Assembly (NCBI GenBank): GCA_017630975.1
Contig: JAGBUF010000341.1
Location: forward strand, 1-10,796
Origin: Paraprevotella sp.
Lineage (GTDB): Bacteria; Bacteroidota; Bacteroidia; Bacteroidales; Bacteroidaceae
Length of the DNA: 10,796 nucleotides
Direction of reading: 5' to 3'
The translations under genes were made by a program, and so were the position numbers. Below, in pieces: positions 1 through 6,935 of the stretch; position 1 is the first letter of the stretch, and every line of letters starts with the position of its first letter. A model generated the notes under the pieces. That model saw only the letters and a list, made by a program, of their open reading frames with translations, ran no database searches and had not been told where the DNA came from.

Positions 1-1449
1 GAGTTGATAGGCTTTGTAGAGAGTCCCGGTTATTATTTTGAGATGGACGACAGCATTCATCGCAGTCATTTGGACCTGTTGATGATGGTACAGGGTTGGC
101 GTCGTTACGAATGGCGTAAGATGGCGGATGTGGAACGTTTCGATTTGCCTTATCTGCCTGAAAAATTCCAGACATTGATGGGCAGTGTTCATAATACGTA
201 TTCGTTGTATGTTGATAACAATTTTGGTGACAGTGTGATTATCAATCCTCTTAAGGCAGAGGAACCAATCAATTTCTATACAACGGAAATTTGCGATTGG
301 CGTTATCGTGAGAAAAGATTACAGCATCTTTATGGGATGTATATCAGTGAGATGAAGAAAGATGTGAATGTGATATTTTCATTTTCTCAAGGTAGTAGTG
401 TCATGGATTTAAATCAAAAGACATTGGGCGGGGTGTTCTATCTGCAAACACCTAAATTTTATGACCAATGTATGCTGTTTATGAGTGCCGGAAGTAATAC
501 GATGCAAAGGAATAAAAACTTTATGGATGAGACGGCTTATCCGGCTTATTATGTAAAGTTACATCACTTTTATCCGAATTTTGTTAAACCATATAGTTTT
601 TACCAAGATATTTCTGTCATTAACAATAGGTATGATAGCGAAGAAGACGAAGTGGCGAATCATTCCGCCACCTTTACCAATCGCTATCTTTCGACAGTAA
701 CAGTAAGAAGTAAAAAAAGTGGGTTGAGGAAGTTTGACAGGACTAAACCGGTAGCAGTTCTGGATGCCTACGAGGCATATAATATGATAACTGATTTGGG
801 AATGAATGGAGGAAAACATGATTGGCGGACTTTTTCTCAACAAATAGCAGTAGCATTGGTGGCTGATATGGGAACGACCAGACGCTATTTTATACAAGAA
901 CGTTTTGACGGTGTACCATTAAATTTAAAATCCAATAGAGGGGTGGATTTTCGAATTGCCGATGCGGAGGTTAAAGATAGTCGACCGGTAGTGCAGATTG
1001 AAGTTCCTCGTGAAAGCAATTATAGTTCTTCAACTCAGCATTTGAACAAATATCATCTGTTGAAGTATTTGGATAATATTTATATCTATACCGATTATGC
1101 TCCTCGTGATGAGGGCAGTTGGAAATACAGTCAGGACAATCAGCCGGAAGTAGTTGTAGATTACCGATTGATTCCCAATGACGGCTATCAACATACGTTC
1201 CGCGATCGTCGTATCATTCTGAAAGGTTACTCTGTTTGTGATGACTTTTACAGTCCTGATTACAGTCAAAAACCGCTTCCTGAGGTGAAGGACTATCGTC
1301 GCACGTTATTGTGGATGCCGAACGTCCGATTTGACCCAAGCGGTCAGGCTGTTGTCCGTCTTTACAATAACAGTAAGCCGTCAGTTCTGAGCATAGAAGC
1401 AGAGGGTATAACCGTCAATGGCGATGCGGTGGTGTATAAGGCGGAATAA
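1..1449 (+). CDS. MG2/macroglobulin-like surface protein, C-terminal part (copy 1, 5' end outside window)
   Basis: The frame is open from the first base and ends at TAA 1447-1449, giving the last 482 residues. Aligned with copy 2 (3402-6008), the first codons match residue 445 onward, so roughly 444 residues should lie upstream. A TTG near the edge is an internal Leu codon, not a start. Visible parts are: the end of a macroglobulin-like beta domain followed by a WRRYEW motif (about residues 32-37); a variable core; a segment with LSTVTVRSKKSGLRKFD that resembles the weak TonB-plug-like region seen in this family; and a C-terminal beta domain with RRTLLWMPNVRF, YNNS and IEAEGITVNGD. That last domain is typical of Bacteroidales proteins annotated as MG2-domain. 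It is probably exported to the cell envelope; no substrate or partner can be read. The first ~175 nt and the last ~250 nt are largely near-identical to copy 2, while the middle is diverged and contains about 35 extra residues. Confidence 0.85.
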   Translation, partial: ELIGFVESPGYYFEMDDSIHRSHLDLLMMVQGWRRYEWRKMADVERFDLPYLPEKFQTLMGSVHNTYSLYVDNNFGDSVIINPLKAEEPINFYTTEICDWRYREKRLQHLYGMYISEMKKDVNVIFSFSQGSSVMDLNQKTLGGVFYLQTPKFYDQCMLFMSAGSNTMQRNKNFMDETAYPAYYVKLHHFYPNFVKPYSFYQDISVINNRYDSEEDEVANHSATFTNRYLSTVTVRSKKSGLRKFDRTKPVAVLDAYEAYNMITDLGMNGGKHDWRTFSQQIAVALVADMGTTRRYFIQERFDGVPLNLKSNRGVDFRIADAEVKDSRPVVQIEVPRESNYSSSTQHLNKYHLLKYLDNIYIYTDYAPRDEGSWKYSQDNQPEVVVDYRLIPNDGYQHTFRDRRIILKGYSVCDDFYSPDYSQKPLPEVKDYRRTLLWMPNVRFDPSGQAVVRLYNNSKPSVLSIEAEGITVNGDAVVYKAE

Positions 1450-1450
1450 A
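1389..1450 (+). repeat. Direct repeat, left copy (3' end of MG2 copy 1)
   Basis: The last 61 bases of the copy-1 gene plus one base recur at 3048-3109 with a single mismatch (A/G in the AGAAGC/AGAGGC segment). The two copies flank the 1.6-kb segment containing the kinase-like gene. The pair could be the ends of an integrated segment or the outcome of recombination between tandem MG2 genes. Confidence 0.8.
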
Positions 1451-1648
1451 TTCGTTATCATAGTGCAATACTTCAATGCTACGTCAGACTCTTTTGTGTT
1501 AGGATTGAAACTTATTCAAAACTTTAAAAAGAAGATTTAGAAGATGTTGGAAAAGTACGATATTGAGACAATAGACATCGAGAATGTAGAATATGAGGTA
1601 GCGGACTTAAAAAATGTATTTAACACATATATGGAAAGAAATAATTAA
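1451..1648 (+). other. Possible small-gene remnants between copy 1 and the kinase gene
   Basis: Two short pieces look more protein-like than random sequence. A frame without a start codon ends at TAG 1538-1540 and reads ...SDSFVLGLKLIQNFKKKI. A 34-codon ORF from ATG 1544 to TAA 1648 follows in another frame and starts MLEKYDIETIDIENVEYE. They could be fragments of one decayed small gene, or chance. No family is recognised, and no promoter or ribosome site is visible before them. The rest of 1649-1771 holds the kinase promoter and its leader. Confidence 0.2.
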
Positions 1649-1654
1649 AATCAC

Positions 1655-1685
1655 TTTGTTTTAAAGTGTGAACTTACTATTTTTG
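1655..1685 (+). promoter_or_regulatory. Bacteroidetes-type promoter for the kinase-like gene
   Basis: TTTG at 1655-1658 (-33) and TATTTTTG at 1678-1685 (-7, TAnnTTTG) are separated by 19 bp, which fits the Bacteroides sigma-ABfr consensus. Transcription would begin near 1690, leaving a leader of about 80 nt before the ATG at 1772. Confidence 0.65.
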
Positions 1686-1771
1686 TATAGATATAGCGAG
1701 GACATAATGCATATCATATCTTGTGTGAGAAAACATCATAGACTTTTTGTAAATTTAATTGTTCATACAAT

Positions 1772-2572
1772 ATGATTGACCGTACATTGGATAATAATTT
1801 AGACTTAGATGTTGTCTATACGTCTATTCGAGATTGCGGCTTTTCTGAAAGAACAATTGATTTGATAGATAACTATACAAAAGACATAATCAATGGAAAA
1901 ACAAACCTTGCTCAATTCAATCAACAGGAGCATGCAGGTCTCTGCCGCGCAGGTGAGATACTCATCGGGGCGTATATCGTATGCGACTACGCGAGAACAA
2001 GCCTTGAGGCAAGTACAGATACTAGAACAGGCAAAACAAACCCAGCGAATTGGGAAATAGATGAACTACAAGAAAAAATGGTTCAACAATGGGCTATAGC
2101 TAAAAACATATGGTCTGCTACTGCTGAACAAGACATTGAATCAGAATATGGTTCAATGATAGCCAAGGGTGCGGAGGCTAAAGTTTTTTATAAAGATAAT
2201 GATACTTCTGTTATCAAACTTCGTACGTCCATTTACTCAACTTTAGGTAGAGCTTTGGAATCTATCATATTGCATAACGCTCTTTTCCCAGAAACCGCAA
2301 TGAATGTAATTGCTTTCACACGTGATTCTGACGGGTTGTTTCGTTCAATATTGACACAACCATATATAGGGTGCAAACGATTGGCAGCAAAACATGAAAT
2401 AGACGAAATGGTCCAGCTAAAAGGGTTTAAGGATAATTATAGTGGACAAGGTGTTAATTATATTGGAGAAAGATTGTACTTAGAAGATATGCACCCCGCA
2501 AATGTTTTTATTGATATAATTTCAGATAAAGCCGTTTGCATTGATTGTATAGTGAAATTCATTAGAGCATAA
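1772..2572 (+). CDS. Putative polyvalent-protein-type kinase domain protein
   Basis: This 266-residue protein resembles the kinase-like domain found in polyvalent proteins of Bacteroidales phages and conjugative elements. Residues 1-125 form a helical N-terminal region containing AGLCRAGEILIGAYIVCDYA. The kinase-like core follows: GAEAKVFY (133-140, nucleotide-loop position), VIKL with Lys149 (beta-3 lysine position), RALESIILHNALFPETAM with Glu163 (helix-C glutamate position), and LTQPYI (hinge-like). Next come LEDMHPANV, with Asp239 and Asn244 spaced like the catalytic-loop Asp and Asn of protein kinases, and CIDC with Asp258 in place of the DFG aspartate. All key polar residues therefore seem present. 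In its usual setting the domain is carried by mobile elements and is thought to act on host or element proteins, but its substrate is unknown. Here it stands alone between MG2 genes, with its own promoter and no integrase, relaxase or phage gene beside it. The start is the ATG just downstream of the leader; no Shine-Dalgarno is seen. No signal peptide, so cytoplasmic. Confidence 0.72.
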   Translation: MIDRTLDNNLDLDVVYTSIRDCGFSERTIDLIDNYTKDIINGKTNLAQFNQQEHAGLCRAGEILIGAYIVCDYARTSLEASTDTRTGKTNPANWEIDELQEKMVQQWAIAKNIWSATAEQDIESEYGSMIAKGAEAKVFYKDNDTSVIKLRTSIYSTLGRALESIILHNALFPETAMNVIAFTRDSDGLFRSILTQPYIGCKRLAAKHEIDEMVQLKGFKDNYSGQGVNYIGERLYLEDMHPANVFIDIISDKAVCIDCIVKFIRA

Positions 2573-3047
2573 TTTGAAAAACGGCATCGTATAATTTGAA
2601 CGCTTATATCTTTATTGCACGGAAATATTCAAGTGCGCATGATATTCCCTCGCTTAATCGTGTTCATAGTTTAAATCGCTGTGCCTTGAACCTTCAATGA
2701 TGTCAAACTTAATTGACGAACGAAGCATGCGTAGAGTGGCAAAGTTTACTATGATTTTACCTTTTAAGGAAGAATAATTTTTAATCAATCCTTATTCGTT
2801 TGGGGTTGAGTTTTTATATATTGTTTTTTATTTCATTATATACCTTAATGATATTTGTTAAATAACAAACCAATCAATTTATTTCAATACACCACAAGTC
2901 ACCATCGTAACACATCGGCGCTAATACGACAGCGATTGTCTCAGGACGACGCACAGAGGGGATATGTGGTATTGCCTTTCGTCTTCGAAATATGCATCGA
3001 TGCATGGTAGTACGAATGGGATTGTGATGGCTTTTGTAGTTCTTTTT
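2573..3047 (+). other. Gene-poor stretch after the kinase gene, probable mobile-element debris
   Basis: No intact gene is recognised. A 25-codon ORF (ATG 2700 to TAA 2777, containing MRRVAKFTMILPFKEE) reads like the tail of a larger protein. From 2852 to 3010 a + strand frame of 52 codons without ATG is open, in sequence clearly richer in GC than its surroundings. A perfect 14-bp palindrome, ATGCATCGATGCAT, lies at 2992-3005. The strongly AT-rich stretch near 2810-2870 separates the two parts. The patchy composition suggests fragments of different origin. Confidence 0.3.
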
Positions 3048-3108
3048 GAGCATAGAGGCAGAGGGTATAACCGTCAATGGCGATGCGGTGGTGTATAAGG
3101 CGGAATAA
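3048..3108 (+). pseudogene. 3'-terminal fragment of an MG2-type surface protein gene
   Basis: The fragment encodes only the final ~18 residues of the family (EAEGITVNGDAVVYKAE) followed by the normal TAA stop. There is no in-frame start and the rest of the gene is absent. It is followed directly by the intergenic sequence and regulatory block that normally come after an MG2 gene in this locus (compare 6009-6215 after copy 2 and 8902-9183 after copy 3). This position is therefore the original downstream junction of an MG2 gene now separated from its body. It cannot encode a functional product. Confidence 0.75.
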
Positions 3109-3109
3109 A
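3048..3109 (+). repeat. Direct repeat, right copy (orphan MG2 3' fragment)
   Basis: Near-identical to 1389-1450 (61 of 62 bases). Upstream similarity stops after a few bases (AGTTCT followed by extra Ts), and downstream it stops soon after the stop codon. A weaker match also exists to 5948-6009 in copy 2. Confidence 0.8.
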
Positions 3110-3154
3110 CTCACAAATTTTAAAAATATTTCATGTATTTAGAGTGATTTCAGA

Positions 3155-3252
3155 AAAATGCGAATATTCGTATCAATATATTCAGACCGTTATAACTTGT
3201 TTATCAGTAAGATAACTTGTTTGTGAGAGAATGAAAATGCTAACTCTTTTCT
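3155..3252 (+). promoter_or_regulatory. Conserved upstream regulatory block, copy R1
   Basis: About 100 bp that recur before 6216 and 9184. The block starts with a palindrome-bearing ATGCGAATATTCG. It continues with two ATAACTTGTTT repeats (3192-3202 and 3212-3222, exactly 20 bp apart) that overlap an inverted repeat TTATC-N5-GATAA (3201-3215). It ends with an AAATGC half-site whose G (3239) is 79 bp after the G of the first site (3160). R1 and the R3 copy differ at only about seven positions. The layout suggests operator sites for a shared regulator upstream of the promoter at 3253-3284. Confidence 0.65.
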
Positions 3253-3284
3253 TTTGATGTAATAGGAGAACGTCGCTAATTTTG
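3253..3284 (+). promoter_or_regulatory. Bacteroidetes-type promoter for MG2 copy 2 unit
   Basis: TTTG at 3253-3256 and TAATTTTG at 3277-3284 are 20 bp apart, a full match to the -33/-7 consensus. Transcription should start near 3290, about 28 nt before the first small ORF (3318) and 112 nt before the MG2 start (3402). Confidence 0.75.
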
Positions 3285-3317
3285 CACTTGTATTATTAAC
3301 TTTTAAAATCAATTAAA

Positions 3318-3392
3318 ATGAAATTAACTTATTTATTTTCTACATTTGCACTATTAGTAAGCGGATTAGTAATAAGTTATTATTTGAATTAA
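3318..3392 (+). CDS. 24-residue hydrophobic ORF, signal-peptide remnant or leader peptide
   Basis: ATG 3318 to TAA 3390-3392 encodes MKLTYLFSTFALLVSG followed by LVISYYLN. Its sequence and position match the signal peptide of the lipoprotein at 6216: YL.STFAL is shared, about 11 of 19 residues are identical, and several codons are identical. The distance from the -7 element to the ATG is also the same (33-34 nt). The lipobox Cys codon TGT of the lipoprotein corresponds to TAT here, and the TAA stop corresponds to GAA. The likeliest reading is a remnant of a lipoprotein gene that once preceded copy 2. It ends 9 nt before the MG2 start, so its translation could still help ribosomes reach that start. 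A purposeful small membrane peptide cannot be excluded. Confidence 0.5.
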   Translation: MKLTYLFSTFALLVSGLVISYYLN

Positions 3393-3401
3393 GATAATGA
3401 A

Positions 3402-6008
3402 ATGAAAGTAATAGCATGTTTATGTCTCTTCATATTATACTCTTTTTGTCTCAAGAGTAGTCAAAACGATGTCGATTCCCTTTACCGCAAGGTAAAGGGT
3501 TTCGGCATTGGTCTGCCTCAGGAGAAGGTGTATTTGCATTTGGACAATACGTGTTATTTCGTAGGCGATACGATATGGTACAAAGGTTACGTGACACGTA
3601 GTGACAAGGGGACACTGACCGACTTGAGCAAGATACTCTATGTAGAGTTGCTTACTCCTGATGGCTTTCTGGTGGAGCGTCAGCAGTTGGAGATGCCCGA
3701 CGGTACGGCACACGGAGCTTTTGTCTTGACCGATTCTTTGTATGCCGGCTATTATGAACTGCGAGCCTATACTCGTTGGATGTTGAATTTCGGGTTAAAT
3801 GAGTATCCGCATATAAAGTCAAGTGAAGAAAAATTCTTTACTAAAAAGATGGGTAAAGAATTTTTTAGAGATTTTGATAAATTATATGGTCGCGTATTTC
3901 CTGTTTATGATAAGCCGGACACAATGGGTATATATATAAAGGATATGACACGCAGACCTATGCGCCGTTATTTTAAGGAGCGAAAAGGCAAACCTGAACT
4001 ATCTCTTAAATTCTTCCCTGAAGGCGGAACGTTGATAGAGGGTACGACTTGTCGTGTGGCATACGAGTTGAACAGTGATGAGGGAGAACACCTTGATGCG
4101 GAACTCATTATAACAGACAGGCATGGCAACGAGATATTACGTAGCAGTACCGCTCACAGAGGTCGTGGAGTATTTACACTCCCAAAAGTATCAGGCAACT
4201 ATCAAGCCCGTTTTCGCTATAAGGAATATGATTATGAGTTTAAATTACCGGAATCGGAACATGAGGGCATCAGTCTGATAGCAGAACAAAAAGACAGTAC
4301 ATTGACGGTACGCTTGGAACGCACTGAACACCTAAACATTTTTCCCGGTGGTTTGGCACTGCACGTAATGAATGGTGGCGTATCCAAGTACTTTGCTCAT
4401 ATCGATTATGGAAAATCCGATAGTGTGCGCATAAACATCCCCTTGTCCCAATTGCCAACGGGAGTAAACCAATTGACCGTTCATGACGGAGAGGGTAGAA
4501 TCTATGCCGACCGTTTAGTTTTTGTTCGCCATGCCGAACTTGCGACAACGACGTTACAGATTGAAGGCTTAAAGAACCAATACGCCCCATACGAAGAGAT
4601 AGAATTAAAGTTATCCCTAAATGATACATCAGCAATAACCAATAGTCATGTTTCCTTGTCCGTTCGCGACCGTTCGACGGATGAGCCAAGTCACGATGAC
4701 GGAACGATACTGACGGAGATGTTGTTGGGTAGTGAGTTGAAAGGCTTTGTAGAGAGTCCCGGTTATTACTTTGAGATGGACGACAGCATTCATCGCAAAC
4801 ATTTAGACCTATTGATGATGGTACAAGGTTGGCGTCGTTATGAATGGCGTAAGATGGCTGATGTGGAGCGTTTTGATTTGCCTTATCTGCCTGAAAAATT
4901 CCAGACGATTGGTGGGTGTGTTAATAAACATAGGGAAAATTATGATATAGATTTCAAGAAAGCCAGTAACTTGAAAAATGAAGTAAACGTGTGGGCAATG
5001 TTCGCACAAGGCAAGGATGTTTATGAATTGATGCAACCAACAAATGGAGGCACATTCTATTTCCGTATTCCGAAAATATATGGTTCTTATACTTTATTTT
5101 TGTCGGCAGCCAAGCAAACGCAAGGTATTGATTATATCATCAAAAGACGTCAGAAAAATTTTATGGATGAAGAGGCGTATTCTGACTTTTATGTGAAGTT
5201 GGATAATTTTTATCCATTTTATGCAAAACCATATAATTACTATCAAGATTCGGCTCCCGAGAGAATATTCCATGAAGGTGATGATGGTTCTTCAGTACAT
5301 GATTTCATGAATAGAACATTAGAGACTGTTGTTATCAAGAGTAAACGTAGCGGCTTGCGCAGATATGATAAATCAAAACCGGCTATGGTGATAGATGCAT
5401 ACGAGGCATACAATATGTTACAAGATTATGGTATATTTTCTGCGCCGATGGAGGATTTAACTATAGAAATATTGCCATCACTGATATCACAACTTTATGT
5501 TGGTGATATGAATTTGTATCGTTCCTATTTTGTTCAAGTACGTTACAATGGAAGACCTTATATAACAAAAGAAGGAGGTTATACATTCTCTATAAATATA
5601 AATAAAGACAATAAGTTAATGAGCAGATTAGACAAATGTTATATCTATACTGATTATTGTCCGCGAGAGCAAGGCAGTTGGAAATATCAGCAAGACAATC
5701 AGCCGGAAGTGATAATAGATTTAAGGACTTATCCAAATGATGGCTATTATCCGATATGTCGCGACCGCCGTATCATTCTGAAGGGTTACTCTGTTTGTGA
5801 TGACTTTTACAGTCCTGATTACAGTCAAAAACTGCTTCCTGAGGTGAAGGACTATCGTCGCACGTTATTGTGGATGCCCAGCGTCCGATTCAATCAAAAC
5901 GGTCAGGCAATAGTCCGCCTATATAACAATAGTAAACCATCTGTACTGAGTATAGAAGCAGAGGGTATAACCGTCAATGGCGATGCGGTGGTGTATAAGG
6001 CGGAATAA
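3402..6008 (+). CDS. MG2/macroglobulin-like surface protein, full length (copy 2)
   Basis: This 868-residue exported protein starts with a hydrophobic signal sequence (MKVIACLCLFILYSFCLKSS). The first beta domain, about residues 39-130, carries QEKVYLHLDNTCYFVGDTIW, YVELL and YELRAYTRWM, the MG2-like pattern shared by Bacteroidales proteins of this type. A second beta domain starts at LKFFPEGGTL (about 202-285), and more macroglobulin-like strands follow to about 430. After the WRRYEW motif come a variable core, a weak plug-like segment TLETVVIKSKRSGLRRYD, and the C-terminal domain with RRTLLWMPSVRF, YNNS and IEAEGITVNGD. No thioester motif of true alpha-2-macroglobulins is seen, and no enzymatic residues are evident. 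The product is probably in the outer membrane or periplasm; its function is unknown. The ATG lies 9 nt after the small ORF at 3318-3392. Nucleotide blocks at 4734-4913, 5769-5878 and 5946-6013 are nearly identical to copy 1, while the core between them is not. Confidence 0.88.
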   Translation: MKVIACLCLFILYSFCLKSSQNDVDSLYRKVKGFGIGLPQEKVYLHLDNTCYFVGDTIWYKGYVTRSDKGTLTDLSKILYVELLTPDGFLVERQQLEMPDGTAHGAFVLTDSLYAGYYELRAYTRWMLNFGLNEYPHIKSSEEKFFTKKMGKEFFRDFDKLYGRVFPVYDKPDTMGIYIKDMTRRPMRRYFKERKGKPELSLKFFPEGGTLIEGTTCRVAYELNSDEGEHLDAELIITDRHGNEILRSSTAHRGRGVFTLPKVSGNYQARFRYKEYDYEFKLPESEHEGISLIAEQKDSTLTVRLERTEHLNIFPGGLALHVMNGGVSKYFAHIDYGKSDSVRINIPLSQLPTGVNQLTVHDGEGRIYADRLVFVRHAELATTTLQIEGLKNQYAPYEEIELKLSLNDTSAITNSHVSLSVRDRSTDEPSHDDGTILTEMLLGSELKGFVESPGYYFEMDDSIHRKHLDLLMMVQGWRRYEWRKMADVERFDLPYLPEKFQTIGGCVNKHRENYDIDFKKASNLKNEVNVWAMFAQGKDVYELMQPTNGGTFYFRIPKIYGSYTLFLSAAKQTQGIDYIIKRRQKNFMDEEAYSDFYVKLDNFYPFYAKPYNYYQDSAPERIFHEGDDGSSVHDFMNRTLETVVIKSKRSGLRRYDKSKPAMVIDAYEAYNMLQDYGIFSAPMEDLTIEILPSLISQLYVGDMNLYRSYFVQVRYNGRPYITKEGGYTFSININKDNKLMSRLDKCYIYTDYCPREQGSWKYQQDNQPEVIIDLRTYPNDGYYPICRDRRIILKGYSVCDDFYSPDYSQKLLPEVKDYRRTLLWMPSVRFNQNGQAIVRLYNNSKPSVLSIEAEGITVNGDAVVYKAE

Positions 6009-6053
6009 ATTCATTATTTTTCAATTTTCTTCCCATTTTTCAATTCCGTTGAT

Positions 6054-6151
6054 GAAATTGCGAATATTCGCATTGATGTTCGCAAGGTTCTATTGCTTGT
6101 TAATCAGTGAGATAACCTATTTTTAAGAAGGTGTAAATGCGAATAAAATTC
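6054..6151 (+). promoter_or_regulatory. Conserved upstream regulatory block, copy R2
   Basis: The most diverged of the three blocks, but with the same geometry. It has a perfect 12-bp palindrome GCGAATATTCGC (6060-6071), an AATCAGTGAGATAA core, weak 20-bp-spaced repeats (starting 6092 and 6112), and an AAATGCGAA half-site whose G (6139) is again 79 bp after the first (6060). Preserved spacing despite sequence drift argues that the sites are functional. Confidence 0.6.
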
Positions 6152-6183
6152 TTTGGAATTTGGATAGTAAGAACCTAACTTTG
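6152..6183 (+). promoter_or_regulatory. Bacteroidetes-type promoter for lipoprotein-MG2 copy 3 unit
   Basis: TTTG 6152-6155 and TAACTTTG 6176-6183 are 20 bp apart and fully match the consensus. The predicted start of transcription is near 6189, about 27 nt before ATG 6216. Confidence 0.75.
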
Positions 6184-6215
6184 CCATGTGACTTTTAAAT
6201 TATTATTTATTAAAA

Positions 6216-6935
6216 ATGAAAAAAATGAAAAGAATTTATTTACTTAGTACATTCGCATTGATGTTATGTGGCGTTATGATTTGGAGTTGTTCACAAGAAG
6301 AAACTGAAAACATAGGAAAGGTTTATAGGTATTCTCCGGAGGAGATATCTAAATTGCGGTCAATGGCAGAGGAGTATGGAATACCAGAAGTGCGATTTAT
6401 AACAGAATCGGAAGCAGAATTGCCAACTATGGATGAGATGAAAGAGGCATTTATGATAATTGCAAGTATAAATATGTCGGCATGTTCAGATGTTGAATTG
6501 GTTGATAAAAACGAAGAAAAAATGGTATTTAGAACAAAAATTTCATCTGGACATAGAATTCTAAAACGTGCTGCAGAGACAAATGTTGTCGGTTTTGATG
6601 CCAGTAAATTTGTATCTTGCTTAGGTACCAATCTATGGTTGACTGTTACTGTTTCAGTTTCAGAGACAACAATGAAACCAGGACAATTAAATCCATATCC
6701 GGAAAGAACGATTTCAGTCAATGCAAGTTTGGAGTTACCTGAGATATATAAAATGAGAGGTTATTATATTCAAAATGAAAAAACACATTGGTCAAATGGT
6801 AATCCTGATATAGTAAATATAGAATATACTTGTGATATATGTTTGTCCCAAATAGTATTAATAGGGAATCAGTGGATAGAAAGAAAAACAGTTGAGGAAA
6901 GTTTTTCAGAAATGATAGATGTATATATTAGGTAG
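6216..6935 (+). CDS. Small surface lipoprotein of unknown function
   Basis: This 239-residue protein begins with a type II signal peptide (MKKMKRIYLLSTFALMLCGV) ending in IWSC, with Cys25 as the predicted lipidated residue. The following SQEETE is rich in acidic residues, like the Bacteroidetes lipoprotein export signal that directs lipoproteins to the cell surface. The mature part has a charged helical segment (YSPEEISKLRSMAEEYG) and then apparent beta strands, with a CDIC pair at Cys206 and Cys209. No known domain is recognised. A second ATG at codon 4 could also be used. The 3' end overlaps the next gene by 17 nt, implying translational coupling and co-production with the MG2-type protein. 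A remnant of a similar signal peptide precedes MG2 copy 2, so lipoprotein plus MG2 seems to be the ancestral unit. A role as surface partner of the MG2 protein is inference. Confidence 0.75.
   Translation: MKKMKRIYLLSTFALMLCGVMIWSCSQEETENIGKVYRYSPEEISKLRSMAEEYGIPEVRFITESEAELPTMDEMKEAFMIIASINMSACSDVELVDKNEEKMVFRTKISSGHRILKRAAETNVVGFDASKFVSCLGTNLWLTVTVSVSETTMKPGQLNPYPERTISVNASLELPEIYKMRGYYIQNEKTHWSNGNPDIVNIEYTCDICLSQIVLIGNQWIERKTVEESFSEMIDVYIR

Noticed and set aside
4..6. TTG as start codon of the copy-1 MG2 gene
   Set aside because: The frame is open to the window edge and alignment with copy 2 shows this is an internal Leu codon about 445 residues into the protein.
559..897. Reverse-strand open frame inside copy 1
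   Set aside because: It lies opposite a well-supported family protein, shows no domain or signal pattern, and is antisense to a coding region.
2874..3077. Reverse-strand 67-codon open frame across the repeat junction
   Set aside because: Its first codons are antisense to the MG2 3' fragment, there is no promoter, and no family is recognised. It is kept only as part of the unexplained patch.
3155..3284. Invertible promoter (phase-variation switch)
   Set aside because: The R blocks contain only short internal palindromes. No matching inverted repeats flanking a promoter, and no invertase gene, are visible in the window.
4270..4689. Reverse-strand 139-codon open frame inside copy 2
   Set aside because: It is antisense to clear MG2-type coding sequence, and its composition is that of a shadow frame with no recognisable domain.
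3402..6008. True alpha-2-macroglobulin protease trap
   Set aside because: The protein is far shorter than bacterial alpha-2-macroglobulins (about 1,500 residues or more), with no thioester CxEQ motif. Only MG2-like domains are shared.
6016..6045. 11-bp direct repeat ATTTTTCAATT after copy 2
   Set aside because: Very AT-rich and short, with no matching structure at the other units. It is most likely low-complexity sequence.
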